Assembly (NCBI GenBank): GCA_913031525.1
Contig: CAJWGC010000050.1
Coordinates: forward strand, 1 to 7,809
DNA from: an uncultured Acidimicrobiia bacterium
Lineage (GTDB): Bacteria; Actinomycetota; Acidimicrobiia; Spongiisociales; UBA5794
Reading direction: 5' to 3'
DNA length: 7,809 nucleotides
The translations under genes and the position numbers were made by a program. The notes under the pieces were generated by a model. That model was given only the letters and a program-made list of their open reading frames with translations, made no database searches and was not told the origin of the DNA. Numbering within the stretch: position 1 is the stretch's first letter; each line of letters starts with the position of its first letter. This document shows positions 1 to 6,417 of the stretch, piece after piece.

Positions 1-410
1 TTACCTACATCCAGCTAACGGCCACCAGCGAACAACTTTTGCGCCAACTGGCTGTCGACATGGACAGTGCGATAAACAGCTTTGAGCTTATGGGAAATGA
101 CATCGGTTCATTGGTAAGTCAAACCGCTAATGAAGCCCAGCAAGATTCAAACAGAGCACTACTCCTTAACGCTTCACTGGCAGTGATTTCTACTCTTATT
201 GCCCTAGCCATCTCGTCGACGATTGTAATATCGATAAAGAGACCACTGCGCAAGATTGTTGAGGCACTCGACAAGCTGTTGGAGAATGAGGACCTGCGGA
301 TACGCCTAGGGGCAGAAGGACGACGGCAGGTTCAGGAGGGATATTCGATGGAGGAGATGGTTGCTGGACTTCGCGATGCCATAGATCATTGTCTGAAAAA
401 ACAAACCTGA
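1..410 (+). CDS. 3' part of membrane receptor-like protein with glycosyltransferase-like tail (partial)
   Basis: The frame is open from base 3 and runs off the left edge, so the true start is outside the window; the TTG at 39 is probably internal. What remains reads as the end of a helical extracytoplasmic sensor region, one membrane segment at about 168-236, and a basic-proline linker (KRPLRKIVEAL, from 237) typical of the first helix of a HAMP domain. The last 35 or so residues (LGAEGRRQVQEGYSMEEMV, bases 306-362) instead fit the C-terminal helix of GT4-type glycosyltransferases, where LG..GR..V.E.[FY]S.E.MV is common. No histidine kinase, chemotaxis or catalytic domain follows before the TGA at 408-410. 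It could be a short receptor, a natural fusion, or an artificial join near 246-300. It is convergent with lutC, 9 bases apart. Confidence 0.6.
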   Translation, partial: TYIQLTATSEQLLRQLAVDMDSAINSFELMGNDIGSLVSQTANEAQQDSNRALLLNASLAVISTLIALAISSTIVISIKRPLRKIVEALDKLLENEDLRIRLGAEGRRQVQEGYSMEEMVAGLRDAIDHCLKKQT

Positions 411-419
411 CGTTGGCGG

Positions 420-1085
420 TTATATCAGCAAGATGTGGAGATAGCGCGGTCCATGGACTCCATGTGTGATGATCATCTCAATGTCGGCAGTTCTACTAGG
501 GCCAGTCACGATGGTGGTGTTCGCTACCGCGGTGGCATCATCTGAGTGATTAGCAAGCCAGATTCGTAAAGAGGGCCACAGGTGCTCTCGATTCAGTACT
601 GCGATATGTATTTTCGGAATTAATGAGGCCATTCGAGGACGGCCAATCCCGCTTCTCAGAATAATTGAACCAGTCTCTGCCAATCCGGCATCTGCTCCCG
701 TGATCCCGATCGGACAGTCGAAGTAGCCGATCTGATGTGCTTTTCTGGCTTCTATGTCTGGAGGTACATGTCCGGAAGTGCGTCGGAACCCAGCGGCTTC
801 GAGTTTGGTCGTGAGGTCCGGCAAGGGTATGTGCTCTTTATCCCAGGAGAGGAAGGATTCGGCTTTGGCCTCTTTCATTAGTTGAGCGATGAGAGAGATT
901 GCATCGTTCTCATTTCTGGCGTAATGAACCGTTGCTCCTGTCCTGGTTGCTGTTGTATCGAATATCGCTTCAAGATCGTCAGCGAAATCCGATTCCATTC
1001 TTGGAAGCGGATTCGGTCCTGGGTCCTCCAGTCTTCCAAAACCGACTGATCGGCGGACAGCAGCAATGAAGGTTTCCTCTCTCAT
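420..1085 (-). CDS. lutC: Lactate utilization protein C (LUD domain)
   Basis: LUD-domain (DUF162/YkgG) protein, third subunit of the LutABC complex that oxidises L-lactate to pyruvate in the cytoplasm. The 221-residue product carries the expected signatures: SWDKEHIPLPDL (about 80-91), ITGADAGLAETGSI (128-141), a basic-proline stretch before IHIAVL (159-164), GPSRTADIE (195-203) and the terminal GVHGPRYLHILLI (209-221). I place the start at the ATG at 1085, which shares ATGA with the lutB stop and has GGAAG eight bases upstream. A TTG at 1100 would add five residues but would lie on top of that ribosome binding site. Length is normal for the family. It is the last gene of the operon and ends 9 bases from the convergent gene on plus, with no clear terminator. 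The role comes from family knowledge and operon context. Confidence 0.93.
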   Translation of the reverse strand: MREETFIAAVRRSVGFGRLEDPGPNPLPRMESDFADDLEAIFDTTATRTGATVHYARNENDAISLIAQLMKEAKAESFLSWDKEHIPLPDLTTKLEAAGFRRTSGHVPPDIEARKAHQIGYFDCPIGITGADAGLAETGSIILRSGIGRPRMASLIPKIHIAVLNREHLWPSLRIWLANHSDDATAVANTTIVTGPSRTADIEMIITHGVHGPRYLHILLI

Positions 1086-2476
1086 CGGCTTTTCTTCCAA
1101 CGCTGATGGAACGTTCTCGTCTCTGGACTAGGGAAATCGCGGGTTGAGGTCCACTTTTTGCCCATCGCCGGCAAAGAAGTCATCCATCCACTTGTCGTGG
1201 GGCGGAATCTGGCTGCTAGACCGCCGGCTCGCATCATTACTCGAAAAGCAGTTGGTCTCGTTGCCGCAGCTGCATAGGTTTTTATAGCGCGTCGGAGACC
1301 GGGTGTGGCAAGCCTTTGAGCGACGCGACGCTGCCGTAGTTCGATAAGCATCCTGGGAAGGTCGATTCGCACCGGGCAGGCCTCGAGGCAAGCACCACAC
1401 AAGCTGGATGCTTGAGCGAGATCTCCCCAATCCTGCAATCCGAGGAGCGAGGGAACAAGTACTGCTCCGACCGGCCCGGAATAGGTGGTTCCGTAAGCGT
1501 GGCCACCGGATTCTCGATACACAGGACACACGTTGAGACAAGCACCGCAACGAATGCATCCCAGGATTTCGGCGGTCGACTGTCCTAATACGTTCGATCG
1601 TCCATTGTCGACAATAATGATATGAAGTTCGTCGGGTCCATCGGCATCATCCGGTTGGCGAGGGCCAGTGATGACGGTCGAGTAGCTCGTGAGTGCCTGA
1701 CCTGTAGCGCTACGGGCTAGTACCTCAAGCATTACACCGAGGTCTCGTATTGTGGGAACTAATCGTTCCATCCCCATTACAGCAATGTGTACGCGTGGTG
1801 CTGTCGTAGTCAACCTTCCGTTTCCTTCATTGGTTACGAGGCTGATGGATCCTGTATCCGCAACCCCAAAATTGACGCCACTTATCCCTAGATCGGCTTC
1901 GAGAAATTTGGTCCGCAAATAAAAGCGTGCCGCTGCATTCAATTCTTCAGGATCTTCCGTTAAGTCAACGCCAATTTTTTCGGCAAACAATTCTCCGATT
2001 TGCTTTCGAGTCTTATGAACCACCGGGGCAATGATGTGACTGGGTGTCTCGCCAGCCAGCTGAATGATGAATTCGCCAAGATCGGTTTCGACGACTTCGA
2101 TTCCGGCTTCTTCGAGTGTGTGGTTGAGTTCGATTTCCTCGGTCACCATTGACTTGGATTTCACGACGAGGCGGCTCTCTGATTCTTCCGCTATGCGTAA
2201 TACGATTTTGTTCGCCTCCTCGCCATCAGTTGCCCAATGAACGAAATTTCCTGCGTTGGTCGCAGATTGTGCGAACTGTTCCAAATAGCGGTCGAGGTTT
2301 GCCAGTGTATGGAGTCGAATGCGTTGAGCTTCGTCACGAGCAGCTTCCATCGCAGGGAAAGATTCTGCTGCTTGGATGCGCCGTTCGGTAAATCTTTTTG
2401 CACCCGCGGCGGTTGCGAGCGCTTCTTTCGACTTGATCGCGGCGCTAGCTCGATCGCGAAAGCCGACTTTGCTCAC
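1082..2476 (-). CDS. lutB: Lactate utilization protein B, iron-sulfur and LUD protein
   Basis: Iron-sulfur subunit of the LutABC lactate oxidation complex, 464 residues, close to the roughly 475 of Bacillus LutB. The N-terminal two thirds form a LUD domain (SGVNFGVADTGSISLVTNEG at 199-218, RVHIAVMGMERLVPT at 228-242, STVITGPRQ at 266-274). A ferredoxin-like segment follows: C307, C310, C313 and C317 make a full CxxCxxCxxxCP, and C360, C363 and C367 form the second, three-cysteine CxxCxxxCP motif. The C-terminal 90 residues are basic and less conserved. The start is GTG at 2476, sharing GTGA with the lutA stop, preceded by AAAGGG at good spacing. The stop shares ATGA with lutC. Both 4-base overlaps point to translational coupling. 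Electrons from lactate presumably pass through these clusters towards the quinone pool, by family analogy. Confidence 0.95.
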   Translation of the reverse strand: MSKVGFRDRASAAIKSKEALATAAGAKRFTERRIQAAESFPAMEAARDEAQRIRLHTLANLDRYLEQFAQSATNAGNFVHWATDGEEANKIVLRIAEESESRLVVKSKSMVTEEIELNHTLEEAGIEVVETDLGEFIIQLAGETPSHIIAPVVHKTRKQIGELFAEKIGVDLTEDPEELNAAARFYLRTKFLEADLGISGVNFGVADTGSISLVTNEGNGRLTTTAPRVHIAVMGMERLVPTIRDLGVMLEVLARSATGQALTSYSTVITGPRQPDDADGPDELHIIIVDNGRSNVLGQSTAEILGCIRCGACLNVCPVYRESGGHAYGTTYSGPVGAVLVPSLLGLQDWGDLAQASSLCGACLEACPVRIDLPRMLIELRQRRVAQRLATPGLRRAIKTYAAAATRPTAFRVMMRAGGLAARFRPTTSGWMTSLPAMGKKWTSTRDFPSPETRTFHQRWKKSR

Positions 2477-3213
2477 CCGTTTCCCTTTCTAAGGATCGTA
2501 GCTATATGAGCAACCTGTATCGCAATGCCGCGGCGTCTCAATCCGCCTTCGATATGCATGAGACATCCTACATCTCCGCCAACGAGCACATCGGCACCGG
2601 TGGACATCAAGTTTTCGATCTTAGAGTCGAGCATGGCTGTCGAAATCTCTGGCATCTCGATGGAGAAAATCCCTCCGAAACCGCAACACGTTTCGGCCTC
2701 AGGAAGCTCAGCAAACTCAAGACCTTCTACCTGTTGGAGCAACTGACGAGGCTCGTCATCGATTCCCAGCCCACGAAGACCGTGGCATGACGAGTGATAG
2801 GCAGCTCGCTGCTCTTCAACTCTTGCCCCAACATTGGTGATTCCGAGATCGTTAACAAGAAACGCTGTTAGCTCTCGTACTCTGCTTGCTACCTCCCGCG
2901 CTTTGGGCGCTATATCTGGATCGTTTGCCAGAAGCTCAGGACCGTGGTGCGTCAACATCTCAGCACAAGAGCCGGAAGGTGAGATAATCGGACCCTGAGT
3001 GTCATGTAGAACCTCGACGATATGACGTGCCATCGATTTGGCTTCTTTTTGGAAGCCAGCGTTAAACGCTGGCTGTCCGCAACATGTCTGATCGAAAGGG
3101 AATTCGACAGTGAGTCCTTGTCCCTCCAAGATTGCAATCGTCGATTCACCCACTGATGGAAATAGTGAATCGACTAGGCAGGTTACAAAGAGTTGTACGA
3201 CCGACTGCTTCAC
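2473..3213 (-). CDS. lutA: Lactate utilization protein A, cysteine-rich CCG-domain protein
   Basis: First gene of the lutABC operon; a cytoplasmic (Fe-S) oxidoreductase subunit with two cysteine-rich CCG domains that act with LutB and LutC in L-lactate oxidation. In a 246-residue product the landmarks are FVTCLVD (9-15), CCGQPAFNAGF (44-54), SPSGSC (78-83), SSCHGLRGLG (141-150), CCGFGGIFS (176-184) and GDVGCLMHIEGG (213-224), in the order seen in Bacillus LutA (about 238 residues). The frame stays open to 3330, but the extra 39 residues have no family counterpart. The GTG at 3213 puts FVTCLVD near the N-terminus as expected. A TAGGGT box sits 7 bases before it, so the message may be leaderless; alternatively the AGGG there is a weak ribosome binding site. 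It overlaps lutB by four bases. Confidence 0.93.
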   Translation of the reverse strand: MKQSVVQLFVTCLVDSLFPSVGESTIAILEGQGLTVEFPFDQTCCGQPAFNAGFQKEAKSMARHIVEVLHDTQGPIISPSGSCAEMLTHHGPELLANDPDIAPKAREVASRVRELTAFLVNDLGITNVGARVEEQRAAYHSSCHGLRGLGIDDEPRQLLQQVEGLEFAELPEAETCCGFGGIFSIEMPEISTAMLDSKIENLMSTGADVLVGGDVGCLMHIEGGLRRRGIAIQVAHIATILRKGNG

Positions 3214-3220
3214 GGGCTTA

Positions 3221-3226
3221 ACCCTA
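3221..3226 (-). promoter_or_regulatory. Candidate -10 box (TAGGGT) of lutA
   Basis: On the minus strand TAGGGT fits TANNNT and ends 7 bases before the GTG start of lutA. Transcription would then begin at or next to the start codon, giving a leaderless message. Leaderless genes with this geometry are common in actinobacteria. The spacing is seen in the sequence; function is inferred. The same bases include AGGG, which could instead serve as a ribosome binding site of a leadered transcript. Confidence 0.3.
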
Positions 3227-3385
3227 GGACTGACCGCAGCGCGCTGCTGATTTTGAGTGACAATGCATGAAAATGCCGATATCTGCGATGTGAAGATCCC
3301 GGACGCTGTCGCTCTGTGGCAGAGAGACACGTTTACTTTTTAGGCAATCCTGAAGAGTTTCCCGCTGTGAGCCCCTCGGACGGCG

Positions 3386-3391
3386 TATCCT
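3386..3391 (+). promoter_or_regulatory. Candidate -10 box (TATCCT) of the bpa operon
   Basis: TATCCT matches a TANNNT -10 element and ends exactly 7 bases before the ATG of the Bpa gene. There is no purine-rich Shine-Dalgarno sequence between it and the start codon. The simplest reading is a leaderless transcript starting at or one base before the ATG. The spacing equals that of the TAGGGT box before lutA on the other strand. Confidence 0.4.
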
Positions 3392-3398
3392 GGACCCT

Positions 3399-3881
3399 AT
3401 GACCGACGATAAAGCTATATCTGATGCCAAACCTTTGTCTCCCCAGGTTGTGGAGGCTGAGAAAGAAATCGAAGATCCCAGTACTTTCATCATGGAACCC
3501 TCCAAGTTGATACGTATCGCCTCGATGACCAGAGCGATGTTGGATGAAGTGCGCCAATCTCCACTTGACGAGGCGGGGCGTGTGCGTCTCTTGCAGATTT
3601 ACCAGGCTTCCATGGATCAATTAACTGATACGCTGAGCGAGGATCTTCAAGAAGAGCTGGCCTCTATCTTCGGCCCTCTTGAACAGGAGACCGCTTCTGA
3701 GTCAGAGTTGCGCATTGTTCAGGCACAGTTAGTCGGTTGGCTAGAAGGTCTGTTTCATGGAATACAGGCATCGCTGTGGAGTCAGCAGACATCTGCCGCC
3801 CATCAGTTGGAAGAAATGCGCCGCCGCCATGCTCTTGAAGCTGCTAACGAAGAGCACAACGCTCCAGGTCTTTACCTCTGA
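3399..3881 (+). CDS. bpa: Bacterial proteasome activator (Bpa/PafE family, DUF2587)
   Basis: Homologue of mycobacterial Bpa/PafE (Rv3780), an ATP-independent activator that forms a dodecameric ring on the 20S proteasome and feeds it unfolded proteins. The 160-residue product has the family layout: an acidic, disordered N-terminus (1-30), the first helix region with IRIASMTRAMLDEVRQSPLD (38-57), the near-invariant ELRIVQAQLVGWLEGLFHG (103-121), and a variable tail ending in GLYL. The last residues correspond to the C-terminal GQYL that docks between proteasome alpha subunits; here Q is replaced by L, while the penultimate Tyr and final Leu are kept. Length is near the family norm (about 174 in Mycobacterium). 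The ATG at 3399 lacks a Shine-Dalgarno and is probably leaderless. The downstream DUF3105 gene begins 19 bases after the stop and is likely co-transcribed. Proteasome subunit genes are not in the window. Confidence 0.9.
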   Translation: MTDDKAISDAKPLSPQVVEAEKEIEDPSTFIMEPSKLIRIASMTRAMLDEVRQSPLDEAGRVRLLQIYQASMDQLTDTLSEDLQEELASIFGPLEQETASESELRIVQAQLVGWLEGLFHGIQASLWSQQTSAAHQLEEMRRRHALEAANEEHNAPGLYL

Positions 3882-3900
3882 CGGATAGGACTGAGACGTT

Positions 3901-4470
3901 ATGGCAAAGAATAAAGTTCGCAAATCAGCACCGAAGGCGACAGCTGTTTCGACGTCAAGGCCCTATGGAAAATGGGCATCGTATGGAGTGGGCGCTGCAC
4001 TTGTCATCAGCATCGTATCTCTCATGCTTCGAGCGCCAGCAGATATACCTGAAGGAATCCCGGACGGCACTGAGGTCGTCGTTATCGCCGATCGGAGTCA
4101 TGTCGAAGGCCCCATTCAATACGATCGCATGCCACCTGCAGGCGGCATGCACAATCCTGTTCCTTTCCCATGCGGTATTTATAAGGAGCCGGTTCCCTTC
4201 GAACGAGTGGTACACACGCTTGAGCATGGAGCGGTCTGGATCACATATCGTCCCGACATAGGATCGGGGGACCTCAGGTCTCTCGAGAATGCTTCGCGGG
4301 TTCGCTACAAGACAATTCTGAGCCCACTGCCTGGTCAATCTGCGCCAGTCATTGCTACCGCGTGGGGACGGCAAATCGTTCTCCAGGACACAAGCGACAT
4401 TCGGCTTCGGCAGTTCATCCAGCATTTCGAGAGCGCCAGAACCGCTCCTGAGTGGAGACTTAATTGCTGA
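3901..4470 (+). CDS. DUF3105 domain membrane-anchored protein
   Basis: Member of the DUF3105 family, widespread in actinobacteria and of unknown function. The 189-residue product has a basic N-terminus (1-25), one membrane segment at about 26-44, then a domain predicted outside the membrane. Family landmarks are SHVEGPIQYDRMPPAGGMHNP (from 66), CGIY (91-94), HTLEHGAVWITYRP (105-118), LSPLPGQSAPVIATAWGRQ (140-158) and a closing cysteine (189). The conserved His residues around HxLEHG and the Cys91/Cys189 pair suggest a metal site or a disulfide; this is inference only. The start ATG at 3901 has AGGA about 11 bases upstream, somewhat far. It follows bpa by 19 bases and probably shares its transcript, which hints at, but does not prove, a link to protein quality control. 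Confidence 0.85.
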   Translation: MAKNKVRKSAPKATAVSTSRPYGKWASYGVGAALVISIVSLMLRAPADIPEGIPDGTEVVVIADRSHVEGPIQYDRMPPAGGMHNPVPFPCGIYKEPVPFERVVHTLEHGAVWITYRPDIGSGDLRSLENASRVRYKTILSPLPGQSAPVIATAWGRQIVLQDTSDIRLRQFIQHFESARTAPEWRLNC

Positions 4471-4513
4471 TCGTTTGTTGATGAATGCTTGTGTTGGTTT
4501 GCTCGCGCAGTCT

Positions 4514-4529
4514 TAGAGGGCCGCCTCTA
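4514..4529. terminator. Short hairpin between convergent genes
   Basis: TAGAGG and CCTCTA pair into a 6-base stem with a GCCG loop, between the DUF3105 stop (4470) and the convergent cyclophilin gene, whose stop codon lies within the right arm. There is no T-run on either strand, so it is not a classical intrinsic terminator. Its position between convergent genes makes a bidirectional, U-tract-less terminator possible. Confidence 0.3.
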
Positions 4530-5030
4530 GTTAGGTAAAGACACTTGTTCGATGATGCAGTCGTTGATTGGACGCTCTCCCGACCTCGGAACTAAGGCGA
4601 TCGAATCCACGGTATCCATACCGGAAATGACGGTACCGAAAATTGTGTACGCATGCGGGAGTCCCACATCATCCAGGCAGATAAAGAACTGCGAGCCGTT
4701 TGTATCTGGACCGGCGTTGGCCATGGCGATTGTTCCGCGGCGATAAGCACCGGAACCCGTTAATTCATCGTCAAAACGATATCCAGGTCCTCCTCTTCCT
4801 GAACCAGTCGGATCTCCACCCTGGATCATGAAACCGGGAATCACTCGATGAAAGATGACGCCGTCGTAAAAGCCCGACTGGGCGAGGAATAAAAAGTTGT
4901 TGACAGTGTTTGGAGAACGATCGGGGAAAAAAGATATTTCAATTTCGCCATGGTTGGTATGCAATGTCGCAGAATAGGATCCGGACGGATCTATCGTCAT
5001 TTCAGGAGGTTGAGAATACTGACGGGCCAA
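4527..5030 (-). CDS. Cyclophilin-type peptidyl-prolyl cis-trans isomerase
   Basis: Cyclophilin, catalysing cis-trans isomerisation of Xaa-Pro bonds during protein folding. The 167-residue product has the core motifs FHRVIPGFMIQGGD (60-73; catalytic Arg62 and nearby Phe67, Gln70), ANAGPDTNGSQFFI (104-117) and LPHAYTIFG (124-132). The Trp of human CypA is absent, as in many bacterial forms. There is no signal peptide, so it is probably cytoplasmic. I keep the TTG start at 5030: an AGAGG lies about 9 bases upstream, and the N-terminal QYSQPPEMTIDP is a typical lead-in of actinobacterial cyclophilins. An ATG start at Met11 would remove it. It lies 79 bases downstream of the helicase on the same strand and may be co-transcribed or have its own promoter in the gap. 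Confidence 0.92.
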   Translation of the reverse strand: MARQYSQPPEMTIDPSGSYSATLHTNHGEIEISFFPDRSPNTVNNFLFLAQSGFYDGVIFHRVIPGFMIQGGDPTGSGRGGPGYRFDDELTGSGAYRRGTIAMANAGPDTNGSQFFICLDDVGLPHAYTIFGTVISGMDTVDSIALVPRSGERPINDCIIEQVSLPN

Positions 5031-5050
5031 TGGTTTGTTCCTCTCGTTTC

Positions 5051-5070
5051 TAGGGATGTAGGAACCCTAC
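5051..5070. repeat. Overlapping short inverted repeats upstream of cyclophilin
   Basis: In the 79-base gap between helicase and cyclophilin, GTAGG (5058-5062) and CCTAC (5066-5070) can pair around a 3-base loop. TAGGG (5051-5055) and CCCTA (5065-5069) form a second, mutually exclusive pairing. The element lies about 20-40 bases before the cyclophilin start codon, in its probable 5' leader. It could be a weak structured leader or chance. Confidence 0.25.
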
Positions 5071-5109
5071 CCGTTGGAGGCTTCTATTCGAGCGCGTTGT
5101 CGCTTTTCG

Positions 5110-6417
5110 CTAGATGCGCCGTCTTCGTCGGCGGCCCAGAGATCTTCTACTGGTCTTAATAGGAGCCATATCATCGGGAGGTTCCCAAGCTGCAAGATCT
5201 GTTAAGCGCTCGTCGTTGGAGAACATTTTTATTATTGCGACGTTGAGCCCTGCCCGACGCTGAATCCCTATTACCTCGTTTACTTGATCCCATTCAACAA
5301 GAGTGACGACCAAGCCTGATTCACCTGCTCTAGCGGTTCGCCCTGACCTGTGTAGATACATCTTGGGATCTTCCGGCGGGTCATAATGTACGACTACATC
5401 GACGCCTTCGATGTGGAGTCCTCTTGCGGCGACGTTGGTGGCGACCAGCACAGGATTTCTACCTTCAGCGAATCTGCGAAGAGCTTGCTCGCGTTTGTGT
5501 TGGGGAAGGTCTCCATGAATCGCTCTCGCCGGTACGCCCTCTGATCGAAGCTCCTTCGCTACTCGATCACAGGCGTGTTTGGTACGAACGAAAATCAAGG
5601 TGCGGTCAACTCCACGGGCGATAGCCGCAGCGACTCTAGATTTGTCCATTTGATGTACTTTGAGGAATCGGTGGGTCATCGTTTCAACGGTCTCTATGGA
5701 TGAAGCAACCTCATGTCCGATCGGATCATTCATGTAGCTATTGATAAGCGTCGCTACTTGATCATCAAGAGTGGCGCTAAAGAGCATTGTTTGGTGGTCC
5801 TGCGGCACCATTCGCATGATTCGCTTGACCTGTGGGAGAAATCCCATGTCGGCCATCTGATCAGCTTCGTCGATCGTTGCTATTTCCACAGATCCAAGAT
5901 CGACCACTCCTCGTTCCATCAGGTCTATCAGTCGGCCCGGAGTGGCAACGATCATGTCGACGCCTTTTTCCACCTCAGAGATTTGGTATTGCATCGAAGA
6001 TCCTCCGTAAACAGCGATAACTCGAAGGCTCCTTATTTCGCCGAGCCACTCGAGCTGTTTCGTTACTTGGGTTGCCAACTCGCGAGTGGGGACTAGCACG
6101 AGGCCACGCGGACCAGGCCGGCGGTGAGCAACGAGTTTTTCGACTATTGGCAGGCCAAACGCCAGGGTCTTACCTGATCCAGTTTTTGCCTTACCGGTAA
6201 TGTCTCGGCCTTTTAACGCATCGGGGATGGATAGAACCTGTATGGGGAACGGATCGCTGATGCCACGGTGATTGAGTTCCGCGACGAGATCGTCGGATAT
6301 GCCAAGCTCGGCAAAGGACTCGGTTTTCTTGGATTTGGAGGCGGCTGGATCTTCCGTGATTACGCCCTGATCGATGACACGTTGCGGCTGTGAAGTGTTG
6401 ACGCCGCTGCACCCAAT
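5110..6417 (-). CDS. DEAD-box ATP-dependent RNA helicase (start uncertain)
   Basis: Superfamily 2 RNA helicase of the RhlE/DeaD type, which unwinds RNA using ATP. Reading the minus strand, all motifs occur in one frame: FAELGISDDLV and Q-motif GISDPFPIQ (about 6318-6238), Walker A KTGSGKT (about 6186-6166), PTRELATQV, TPGRLIDL, DEAD, SAT (motif III), LIFVRTK (IV), VATNVAARG (V) and HRSGRTARAG (VI). The protein ends in a basic arginine-rich tail (RRSLGRRRRRR). The oddity is the 5' end: the frame is open back to a TAA at 6418-6420 but contains no ATG, GTG or TTG until the GTG at 6099, which lies after Walker A and cannot be the real start. Possible explanations are a rare ATT (6417) or ATC (6360) start, a frameshift from the small ORF at 6360-6488, or a one-base sequence error. 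The coordinates given are the maximal open frame (435 codons). Confidence 0.85.
   Translation of the reverse strand: MGCSGVNTSQPQRVIDQGVITEDPAASKSKKTESFAELGISDDLVAELNHRGISDPFPIQVLSIPDALKGRDITGKAKTGSGKTLAFGLPIVEKLVAHRRPGPRGLVLVPTRELATQVTKQLEWLGEIRSLRVIAVYGGSSMQYQISEVEKGVDMIVATPGRLIDLMERGVVDLGSVEIATIDEADQMADMGFLPQVKRIMRMVPQDHQTMLFSATLDDQVATLINSYMNDPIGHEVASSIETVETMTHRFLKVHQMDKSRVAAAIARGVDRTLIFVRTKHACDRVAKELRSEGVPARAIHGDLPQHKREQALRRFAEGRNPVLVATNVAARGLHIEGVDVVVHYDPPEDPKMYLHRSGRTARAGESGLVVTLVEWDQVNEVIGIQRRAGLNVAIIKMFSNDERLTDLAAWEPPDDMAPIKTSRRSLGRRRRRRI

Larger units (their letters stand above)
3214..3398. promoter_or_regulatory. Divergent promoter region between lutABC and bpa
   Basis: This 185-base gap separates the two divergent start codons, so promoters for both the lut operon and the bpa operon should lie here. 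The only strong pattern is a TANNNT box placed identically at both ends (listed separately). No convincing TTGACA-type -35 element at 17-base spacing was found for either. A loose ATTTT...AAAAT pair (3250-3254 and 3270-3274) flanks an ATGCAT. It could be part of a regulator site, but the two symmetries do not share a centre, so I do not call an operator. Confidence 0.5.

Noticed and set aside
1086..1100. TTG at 1100 as the lutC start
   Set aside because: These bases hold the likely ribosome binding site (GGAAG) for the ATG at 1085, which forms the classic ATGA overlap with lutB.
3250..3274. ATTTT-N15-AAAAT with internal ATGCAT as a regulator operator
   Set aside because: The outer arms and the inner palindrome have different centres and the arms are low in complexity; not enough to call an operator.
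3214..3330. A 39-residue N-terminal extension of LutA back to 3330
   Set aside because: The extra residues match nothing in the family and cover the divergent promoter region; the GTG at 3213 gives the normal length and N-terminal motif position.
3955..4425. 156-residue minus-strand ORF opposite DUF3105
   Set aside because: The plus-strand frame has clear DUF3105 motifs; the antisense frame is Arg/Cys-rich without domain features.
5713..6096. 127-residue plus-strand ORF antisense to the helicase
   Set aside because: The opposite strand encodes conserved helicase motifs throughout, and the antisense product has no recognisable domain.
6191..6412. 73-residue minus-strand ORF rich in Arg and His
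   Set aside because: It lies over the helicase Q motif and N-terminal region in another frame; its composition is that of an out-of-frame shadow.
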